A stretch of DNA of 64,000 nucleotides from Vibrio cidicii (GTDB lineage: Bacteria > Pseudomonadota > Gammaproteobacteria > Enterobacterales > Vibrionaceae). Below are positions 58,201 to 64,000 of this stretch, piece after piece. Every line of letters starts with the position of its first letter. Within the stretch, counting starts at the first letter, position 1. The translations under genes and the position numbers were made by a program. The stretch is taken from NCBI RefSeq assembly GCF_009763805.1, contig NZ_CP046804.1, positions 2,046,001-2,110,000 of the forward strand, given 5' to 3'. The notes under the pieces are model-generated. The model worked only from the letters and a program-made list of their open reading frames with translations. It searched no databases and was not told the DNA's origin.

Positions 58201-59593
58201 ATGTCTTCTTCCCCTACCATTTCTTGGCGTGAAACCTTACAAAGCTACCTAGACAGACGCTTGCTGTGGGTATTTATGCTCGGATGCTCAAGCGGCTTTC
58301 CTTGGGTTCTGATTGGCTCAAACATGTCTGGCTGGTTGAAAGATGCCGGACTCACTCGAGCTGCCATTGGTTATTTTGGCAGTGTGTTTGCCGTGTATGC
58401 GATCAACTTTCTCTGGGCGCCATTGGTGGACCGAGTGAAAATCCCATTGCTGCACGCGTGTTTGGGCCAAAGACGCAGCTGGATTTTCCTTTGTCAGATA
58501 TTTGTTTTGTTGGCCACTTTGCTAATTGCAGGCGTCAACCCGGCTGACAATCTCGCTTTAACGTCCGCATTAGCGCTGGTCATCGCCATCGCCTCAGCAA
58601 CGCAAGATGTCGCGATTGACGCCTTTCGTATCGATACCTTTCCCAAATCCAACACCTCAAAACTGCCGCAAGCGTCTGCCATGGCGGTAATTGGTTGGTG
58701 GACGGGGTATTCACTGCCGGGCTACTTGGCTTTTGTCAACGCAGATTCGATTGGCTGGAACGGTGTTTATTACGGCATGGCGGCTATTGTCGCTTTGCTC
58801 ATGCTATTCACCTTACTGGTTGGGGAACCCGTTACCCATCGCGACGAAACTACAGGCCGCTGCGCAAAAGCGTCACAGTGATGTCGTCGGCTCGAAATGG
58901 CTCGCTTGGCTGAGTGTGACGGTACTCGAACCCTTTATCGACTTCTTTAAACGCAACGGTACGCGCGTCGCCATCACACTGCTTTTGTTTGTTTTTCTGT
59001 TCAAAATTGGCGAAGCCTTTCTTGGCCGCATGTCGATCACTTTTTACAAGGAGATTGGCTTTAGTAATGAGCAAATCGGCTACTACTCTAAGCTGCTCGG
59101 TTGGGGCATCACCATGTTTTTCACCCTAATTGGTAGTATGGTGAATGTTCGTTTTGGCATTGTGAAAGGATTAATGGTTGGCGGCACGGCAATGGCCGCA
59201 AGCAACCTGATGTTCGCTTGGATAGCGCAAGTCGGGCCAAATGAGCAGCTCTTTTTAGCCACTCTCGTGGTCGATAACTTTACATCTGCGTTTTCAACCG
59301 TCGCCTTTGTCTCTTTCCTCACCGTCGTCACGGGGCAAGCTTTTTCGGCTTCTCAGTACGCACTATTGGCATCGCTGGGTAACTTTGGCCGCACAACACT
59401 GGCATCGTTTAGTGGCGAGCTGGTAGATTATCTGGACAATTGGTCGATGTTCTTTATCGCCACGGCGGTGATGGTGATCCCGAGCTTAATAATGCTCTAC
59501 TCGCTACGGCACTACTTTAGCGATGTGTTGAACAAAGCGGCACAAAACGACCAAGTAGAGGCTGAAACGGATAGCGAGTTGAAGACACAATAG
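58201..59593 (+). CDS. ampG: AmpG-type muropeptide permease (MFS), interrupted by a +1 frameshift
   Basis: Inner-membrane major facilitator that imports anhydromuropeptides for cell-wall recycling. The start SWRETLQSYLDRRLLWVFMLGCSSGFPW (in parts) and LKDAGLTRAAIGYFG, SATQDVAIDAFRIDTF and the late GEAFLGRMSITFYKEIGFSNEQI (in parts) are AmpG marks. The frame breaks at 58847-58849 (GAAAC for GAAC) in a cytoplasmic loop between the two halves. Repair gives HRDELQAAAQKRHSD and 463 residues. It lies downstream of yajG and ppiA, as in the bolA-yajG-ampG set of E. coli. Confidence 0.93.
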
Positions 59594-59645
59594 GCAACAG
59601 AGCGCAATAACAGCGTTGAATGAAAACGATAAACAGGATAAGAGA

Positions 59646-59680
59646 AAGGCTTGCAGAGTTTGCAAGCCTTGTGCTTTTTA
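59646..59680. terminator. terminator between ampG and chrR
   Basis: A 10-bp perfect stem AAGGCTTGCA/TGCAAGCCTT (59646-59655 with 59661-59670), followed on plus by GTGCTTTTTAAG. Convergent genes lie on both sides; it abuts the chrR stop. Confidence 0.8.
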
Positions 59681-60343
59681 AGGGTACATGCCACGTCCGA
59701 ACATATTGAAGATACGCGCCACGCCTTGAGTAAACACCATCGGCTCGGTAAGCACCGTCAAACATAAGCAATCGGCATCCGCTTTGGTTCTTGGACTATG
59801 CTTGACCGAAGCATCGCGCAGCAAGAAGTCTCCGGCCTCGTACTCACCATCTTCATCACTAAAACTTCCGTGCAGCACTAAGGTTGCTTCCAGACCCTTG
59901 TGTGTGTGCTGAGGGATCTGCACCCCTTCAGAGATATACATCAGATTGACTCGCGCCTCTTCGCCAAAATCAATTGGTGCACTGTAGACCTTACCACCGT
60001 AACTGCGCCAGTCGGCCAGCAAATCCGCGTAGCGGCTCAGCGTCTGCGGCAAGGTGAAACGACGGTTTTTAACTGTAACAAATCGGCGATCATAAACTTC
60101 GCGAGCATCGGAGCGAACCTGGCTGTCCATCACTTGCTCCAACATGTCAGTCAAATCGACCTCAACCAGTTGAGCAGAGCTTGGGGCAAACACATTTTGC
60201 GCCTGAGCTCCTTCCAGTTTTGCGACCGCTTTCTGACACTCAGGGCAGGTTTCCAAATGAGTTGCCACCATCAGCCCAGTGACCGCGTCGACTTCTCCAC
60301 AGGCATACGCCTGCAACATGGTAATATCGGGGTGAAAACTCAT
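59678..60343 (-). CDS. chrR: ChrR-type zinc anti-sigma factor with cupin domain
   Basis: A 221-residue protein. The N-terminal anti-sigma domain has zinc ligands His4, His29, Cys33 and Cys36 (ATHLETCPEC), the ChrR spacing. The C-terminal cupin domain (about 105-200) has the metal ligands in PQHTHKGLEATLVLHGSF and VKHSPRT. In Rhodobacter, ChrR holds RpoE inactive until singlet oxygen releases it. The four-base overlap with the sigma gene (ATGA) supports a regulator-partner pair. The trigger in this organism is inferred. Confidence 0.93.
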   Translation of the reverse strand: MSFHPDITMLQAYACGEVDAVTGLMVATHLETCPECQKAVAKLEGAQAQNVFAPSSAQLVEVDLTDMLEQVMDSQVRSDAREVYDRRFVTVKNRRFTLPQTLSRYADLLADWRSYGGKVYSAPIDFGEEARVNLMYISEGVQIPQHTHKGLEATLVLHGSFSDEDGEYEAGDFLLRDASVKHSPRTKADADCLCLTVLTEPMVFTQGVARIFNMFGRGMYP

Positions 60344-60924
60344 AACTTATCCGCCTGCATGCTGTGTCTTAACTTCTCTACCGCGAGTCTTAAACGTGAC
60401 TTAACTGTCCCCAGAGGAATATCGAACATCTCTGCCACTTGCTGTTGTGGTAAATCTTCGATGTACACTGCCTGCAGCACTTCTCGCTGTGCTTTAGGTA
60501 AACATTGAAGAAATTTGATCACTTGTTCTTTAAGTAGATCTTGTTCCGGGCTGTAGCAATCCACTAAATCAAGTGGGTAGTAATCACTCGGCCAAATATC
60601 ATCGGCATGAATGTGCAAATCTTTGCCTTTCTGTTTGCGCAGTAAATCGAAGCAAAGGTTACGAATGATGGTATAAACCCAAGTAGAAAGTGCGCTTTTG
60701 CTACCATCAAACAGATGTGCTTTATGCCAAACCGTCATCATGGTTTCTTGAACTAACTCCAAAGCCACTTGATCATTGCCCACATGTTTGTAGGCGAAAT
60801 GACGCAACTTTGGCGCGTAAAAGTTGAAGATAACAGCAAAGGCTTGCCGATCTTTCTCTTTCACTCTGTCCATGCACACCGACCAATCTTGCCGGGTCAT
60901 CGCTTGAGGATTTTCATTCAACAT
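60340..60924 (-). CDS. ECF RNA polymerase sigma factor, ChrR-partnered (ECF11/RpoE-like group)
   Basis: A 194-residue sigma factor. Region 2 is FAVIFNFYAPKLRHFAYKHVG through LVQETMMTVWHKAHLFD and ALSTWVYTIIRNLCFDLLR. Region 4 is LPKAQREVLQAVYIEDLPQQQ, then VAEMFDIPLGTVKSRLRLA. The chrR partner downstream identifies the ECF11 type that answers singlet oxygen; it is distinct from the envelope sigma-E that RseP controls. A TGATCC...CGTAT promoter of the type this group reads lies just upstream, so autoregulation is likely. Confidence 0.93.
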   Translation of the reverse strand: MLNENPQAMTRQDWSVCMDRVKEKDRQAFAVIFNFYAPKLRHFAYKHVGNDQVALELVQETMMTVWHKAHLFDGSKSALSTWVYTIIRNLCFDLLRKQKGKDLHIHADDIWPSDYYPLDLVDCYSPEQDLLKEQVIKFLQCLPKAQREVLQAVYIEDLPQQQVAEMFDIPLGTVKSRLRLAVEKLRHSMQADKL

Positions 60925-60964
60925 AGCCAGTCCTTTCTGAAGGCGTTATGCTCGCTTTGGGGGT

Positions 60965-60991
60965 ATACGTCATTGTTCAGCGTATGGATCA
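60965..60991 (-). promoter_or_regulatory. ECF11-type promoter of the sigma/chrR operon
   Basis: Minus-strand TGATCC (60986-60991), 16 bases, then CGTAT (60965-60969), 40 bases before the sigma start. TGATCC with a CGTA-like -10 is the known motif of ChrR-controlled RpoE sigma factors. Confidence 0.7.
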
Positions 60992-61031
60992 GTGTCATCA
61001 CGCACATTTTTCTCGCTTGATTGTGCTTTGC

Positions 61032-61616
61032 TTAGTGCTTGACGCGTGCACTGTCATCTTCCACTACTTGGCTCAGAAAGTTTAGTCCACTAGAGCAATC
61101 GGCATGTCCGGCAAATTGTTCAAATTGTTGCACGCTAAGTGGTAAGATTTCCAGCCAACGCTGCGTCACCCAGTTGGCATCAGTGTAAAGCCTTTGCGGG
61201 TACAACTCACCCAGTTGAGGAAATTGCGCGTAGATTTGCTCAAGCTGTTTACCAAGGTAACTCTCTTGATCAGGCAGCTCGGTTTGCGGCCAAGGTAACA
61301 GTGGCTGCACAGTCGCTAAACGCAAACCATCTTCTTCAAGCGCTATTTGCTCGATAGTAAAGCGCTGCACGCCCTGCACGGTAATCCCCAGTAGTCCATC
61401 AGGTAAAACGTCAAAGTCGATGATTTTCACTTCCGTTCCACATTGGGACAAAGTACTGCGCCCTGCACTTCTATCCACCAAACACATGCCAAAGGTCATA
61501 TTATGCTCACAGCACGTTTTTACCATGCGTTTATATCTTGGCTCAAAAATCCTCAATTTCATTTTTCCGCTTGGTAACACGGTTGAGCTGAGAGGAAAAA
61601 GCATTAGTTGCGTCAT
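61032..61616 (-). CDS. LON substrate-binding domain protein (Lon N-terminal-like)
   Basis: A 194-residue protein made of one LON domain (PF02190 type): LMLFPLSSTVLPSGKMKLRIFEPRY (in parts), FGMCLVDRS, GTEVKIIDFDVLPDGLLGITVQG, and a C-terminal helical part. No ATPase or protease domain is present. Such stand-alone LON proteins are common; role unknown. It lies directly upstream of the ECF sigma/chrR pair on the same strand, 107 bases from the sigma start, and its own end precedes the ECF promoter. A GTG two codons upstream is an alternative start. Confidence 0.87.
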   Translation of the reverse strand: MTQLMLFPLSSTVLPSGKMKLRIFEPRYKRMVKTCCEHNMTFGMCLVDRSAGRSTLSQCGTEVKIIDFDVLPDGLLGITVQGVQRFTIEQIALEEDGLRLATVQPLLPWPQTELPDQESYLGKQLEQIYAQFPQLGELYPQRLYTDANWVTQRWLEILPLSVQQFEQFAGHADCSSGLNFLSQVVEDDSARVKH

Positions 61617-61925
61617 AATCACCCCGCTTAAAACTTCTGCAGCTTTCTACGCGCAATCCTTTACCTAGATCACAATGAAGGCAATTTATTAACAACCATG
61701 CCTCTCTCTCGCTTTCAACAAATCCCCACCTGCATCCAGATTGATAGCTTTATAAAAGTTCCCGACTTTCGTTCCAAAAGGAGATCACGATCACCCAAAT
61801 TGAAGAAAAATTGCACTCACATCACTTTTATTTGCGATTTAAATCGCTATGATGCGCGCAAATCAGATAACACAAGCACACGAACCGTGTGTCTTAACAC
61901 CGTGACAAATATAGAGAGTTCCCCT
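61617..61925. other. intergenic region between the LON-domain gene and ompK
   Basis: About 310 bases without a gene. It holds a CRP-like palindrome at 61833-61848 and should contain the ompK promoter and the divergent promoter of the LON gene. An open frame through it is in frame with ompK but has no family similarity. Confidence 0.6.
61833..61848. promoter_or_regulatory. CRP-like palindrome upstream of ompK
   Basis: TGCGA-TTTAAA-TCGCT has the CRP half-site geometry (TGNGA-N6-TCNCA) and a perfect 14-bp core palindrome GCGATTTAAATCGC. It lies 78 bases before the ompK start. Tsx-type channel genes are cAMP-CRP controlled in E. coli; control here is inferred. Confidence 0.5.
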
Positions 61926-62708
61926 ATGCGTAAATCACTATTAACTCTTGGTCTGCTAGCAGCCACTGCAGCACCAGTTATGGCTGCTGACTACTCAGAT
62001 GACATCCACAAGAATGACTACAAATGGATGCAGTTTAACCTAATGGGTGCATTCGACGAGCTTCCAGGTGAATCTTCACATGATTACCTAGAGATGGAAT
62101 TTGGCGGCCGCTCTGGTATTTTCGACCTATACGGTTACGTAGATGTATTTAACCTAACAACAGACTCTGGCAGCGATAAAGCAAACGCAGACAAACTGTT
62201 CATGAAGTTCGCTCCTCGCATGTCAATTGATGGCCTAACAGGTCAAGACCTTTCGTTTGGTCCAGTACAAGAGCTGTACGTTGCAACTCTAATGGAATGG
62301 GGTGGCAAATCAGGTCCAAACAACCAAAAAATCGGTCTAGGTTCAGATGTCAATGTGCCTTGGTTGGGTAAAGTTGGTCTAAACCTATACGCAACCTACG
62401 ATGGTTCTCAAAAAGACTGGAACGGTTTCCAAGTTTCTACCAACTGGTTTAAACCTTTCTACTTCTTTGAAAACGGTTCATTTATCTCTTACCAAGGTTA
62501 CATTGATTACCAATTTGGCATGAAAGAAGAACTTGGAGCATCATCAACTAACGGTGGTGCAATGTTTAACGGCTTCTACTGGCACTCAGATCGCTATGCG
62601 GTAGGTTACGGCCTAAAAGCATACAAAGATATCTACGGTATCAAAGATACTGATGCATTTAAGTCAACTGGCGTAGCCCACTACCTTGCAGTGACTTACA
62701 AGTTCTAA
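61926..62708 (+). CDS. ompK: Tsx-family outer-membrane channel OmpK
   Basis: A 260-residue protein: signal peptide (residues 1-20, ending VMAA) and a 12-strand beta-barrel of the nucleoside-specific channel family. It includes DIHKNDYKWMQFNLMGAFDEL, LEMEFGGRSGIFDLYGYVDVF, KLFMKFAPRMSIDGLTG and the terminal AHYLAVTYKF ending in Phe. Closely matches vibrio OmpK, known as the receptor of the broad-host phage KVP40 in V. parahaemolyticus. Codon use is biased as in abundant proteins. A strong UUCG terminator follows. Confidence 0.94.
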   Translation: MRKSLLTLGLLAATAAPVMAADYSDDIHKNDYKWMQFNLMGAFDELPGESSHDYLEMEFGGRSGIFDLYGYVDVFNLTTDSGSDKANADKLFMKFAPRMSIDGLTGQDLSFGPVQELYVATLMEWGGKSGPNNQKIGLGSDVNVPWLGKVGLNLYATYDGSQKDWNGFQVSTNWFKPFYFFENGSFISYQGYIDYQFGMKEELGASSTNGGAMFNGFYWHSDRYAVGYGLKAYKDIYGIKDTDAFKSTGVAHYLAVTYKF

Positions 62709-62727
62709 TTGAACTTAGTTGTAATGC

Positions 62728-62758
62728 AAAAATGGCGCTTTCGAGCGCCATTTTTATT
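62728..62758 (+). terminator. intrinsic terminator after ompK
   Basis: A 12-bp perfect stem AAAAATGGCGCT/AGCGCCATTTTT with a TTCG tetraloop (62728-62739 with 62744-62755), then ATTTG. Confidence 0.95.
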
Positions 62759-62817
62759 TGCTTTCGCCAATTCCCTCATTATCCTTGCAGCAAATCCTTT
62801 TTGATGAAGATGATTTG

Positions 62818-63708
62818 GTGAACATTGTCATTTTAGGCCCGGGCGCGGTTGGCTCACTTTGGGCGCTCAAATTACAGCAAGCTGGCCACAAAGTGGCACT
62901 GTGGGCAAGAGAGAATGCTCCGACACTCTCACTGCAGTTGGATCAAGGCCCCTTATACTCTTTTGCCAATCAGTCGCCGCAAGAGATAAAGCATGCGGAT
63001 CTGTTACTTGTTACCGTTAAAGCTTGGCAGGTTGCAGAGGCTTTAGCACCGCTGGTCGATTCCCTTTCAAGCGACAGCATAATTGTGCTAATGCATAACG
63101 GCATGGGCACGGCTGAACAGGTAGCGGCTTTGTTACCCGCCAATCCACTGGTCATAGCCACCACCACACACGGGGCATACAAGCCTTCGCGCCAGCAGGT
63201 TTTGCACACCGGCTTAGGCACTACCCAACTTGGCGGAGTGAATGCGCTTGGTAAGCAGTGCGCTTTTCTCGCTGACGTGTTTGACCACGCCCTGCCCGCG
63301 GCGCACTGGAATGAACAGATTGAGCACGCCCTGTGGACCAAACTGGCAATCAATTGCGCCATCAACCCGCTCACCGCCATTCATCAATGCAAAAATGGCC
63401 AGCTGGCAGACGCTCGTTTTGCGCCTATGCTGAGTGAAGTCTGTGCAGAGCTTGCCGCCGTCATGCAACGCGAAAGAATCGCGAGCGATCACGCTGATCT
63501 GCTGCGCAGCGTCATGCAGGTAGTAGAGGCAACCGCCGAAAATTACTCCTCCATGCAGCAAGATATCTATTACCAACGCAAAAGCGAAATTGACTTTATT
63601 AACGGTTACTTACTGCGCTGCGCTGCCAAACATCACATTGAAACGCCTCACAATCAAAAACTGTTTGAACAAATCAAACAGATAGAACAGAGCTGGACAA
63701 CATCATGA
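62818..63708 (+). CDS. panE: 2-dehydropantoate 2-reductase
   Basis: A 296-residue NADPH-dependent enzyme of pantothenate synthesis (ketopantoate to pantoate). The Rossmann motif VILGPGAVGSLWALKL is at the start, LLVTVKAWQ and the IVLMHNGMGTAEQ loop follow, and the catalytic Lys is in LWTKLAINCAINPLTA. The C-terminal part has EIDFINGYLLRCAAKH. The GTG start at 62818 fits the family; the frame extends 20 codons upstream into the ompK terminator without similarity. The stop overlaps yajL as ATGA, a conserved panE-yajL pair. Confidence 0.95.
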   Translation: MNIVILGPGAVGSLWALKLQQAGHKVALWARENAPTLSLQLDQGPLYSFANQSPQEIKHADLLLVTVKAWQVAEALAPLVDSLSSDSIIVLMHNGMGTAEQVAALLPANPLVIATTTHGAYKPSRQQVLHTGLGTTQLGGVNALGKQCAFLADVFDHALPAAHWNEQIEHALWTKLAINCAINPLTAIHQCKNGQLADARFAPMLSEVCAELAAVMQRERIASDHADLLRSVMQVVEATAENYSSMQQDIYYQRKSEIDFINGYLLRCAAKHHIETPHNQKLFEQIKQIEQSWTTS

Positions 63709-64000
63709 CAAAACGAATTTTGGTGCCGATTGCACCGGGAACCGAAGAGATGGAAGCGGTCACCGCCATTGATATGATGGTGCGCGCCGGGTATGAAGTA
63801 ACGGTCGCCAGCGCCGACTTTGAGGGCGACCTAACGGTCACGGCGTCGCGCGGCGTGATTTTGGGTGCCCAGTGCCTTTTGGTCGACGTCGCCGATGAAC
63901 CCTTTGACGTGATTATTCTTTCTGGCGGCGTTGCGGGTGCAGAGGCGTTTCGCGACAGTCCACTGTTGCTAGAGATGATCAAACAGCATATGTACGAAGG
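63705..64000 (+). CDS. yajL: DJ-1/PfpI family protein YajL, 5' part (partial)
   Basis: The first 98 residues of a DJ-1 superfamily protein: MTKRILVPIAPGTEEMEA with the conserved Glu of the active site, DMMVRAGYEVTVASA, and DVIILSGGVAGAEAFRDSP. The nucleophilic Cys (about residue 106 in E. coli YajL) lies just beyond the window. YajL-type proteins have been reported as chaperones and deglycases for oxidised or glycated proteins. Translationally coupled to panE. Confidence 0.93.
   Translation, partial: MTKRILVPIAPGTEEMEAVTAIDMMVRAGYEVTVASADFEGDLTVTASRGVILGAQCLLVDVADEPFDVIILSGGVAGAEAFRDSPLLLEMIKQHMYE

Overview
The window is a piece of the larger chromosome of a Vibrio (Gammaproteobacteria). The evidence is a six-subunit Na+-translocating NADH:quinone reductase operon with apbE and nqrM, an OmpK-type Tsx porin, a Vibrio-like CsrB RNA, a long GH18 chitinase, and the order lpxD-fabZ-lpxA-lpxB-rnhB-dnaE-accA-tilS behind skp-bamA-rseP-dxr-cdsA-uppS-frr-pyrH-tsf-rpsB. 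I cannot fix the species from sequence alone. No tRNA, rRNA, insertion sequence, prophage, integron or CRISPR array was seen. The region is mostly conserved core genome.

Layout. 1-2.5 kb: end of mltD, a YIP1-family membrane protein, an EEP-family phosphatase/nuclease, glnB and a small cytochrome c. 2.6-23.4 kb, minus strand: a long run of essential genes for tRNA modification, fatty acid and lipid A synthesis, replication, outer-membrane assembly, isoprenoid and phospholipid synthesis, and translation; intrinsic terminators punctuate it at several places. 23.4-27.9 kb: divergent rpsB/map, then glnD and yaeH. 28-31.5 kb: truC-yqcC, two DUF genes, a GNAT acetyltransferase and a CsrB-family RNA with a good promoter and a far-upstream VarA/GacA-type box. 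31.7-38.8 kb: a small KfrA_N-like gene, yaiI, an AbgT transporter, the zinc-independent ribosomal protein pair rpmE2-rpmJ2 with Zur-like and Fur-like boxes, trmO, proS, a DUF533 protein, yaeP and a DUF4250 gene. 38.8-47.4 kb: an NSS symporter, chitinase, YggN, a RecQ-family helicase, and dinB with a perfect LexA box. 47.5-54.8 kb: nqrM, apbE and nqrFEDCBA. 55.2-64 kb: bolA, rlmG, yajG, ppiA, ampG, an ECF sigma/ChrR pair with its own promoter, a LON-domain protein, ompK, panE and the start of yajL.

The most striking signal is not a gene. Ten genes (dnaE, skp, bamA, rseP, uppS, a GNAT gene, trmO, a recQ paralog, rlmG, ampG) are each broken by one +1 insertion. In all ten the inserted base turns GAAC into GAAAC (GTTC into GTTTC on the other strand). 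Removing that single base restores a full-length, family-typical protein each time. Several of these genes are essential, so a motif-specific sequencing or consensus error is much more likely than ten real mutations. I annotate these genes as whole, frameshifted CDS and give the position of each lesion.

Together the genes build the envelope (Lpx, Bam, RseP, UppS, CdsA, AmpG), run sodium-based respiration (Nqr, ApbE, NqrM), sense nitrogen (GlnB, GlnD), and respond to carbon state (CsrB), metal starvation (rpmE2-rpmJ2), DNA damage (dinB) and probably singlet oxygen (ECF-ChrR).
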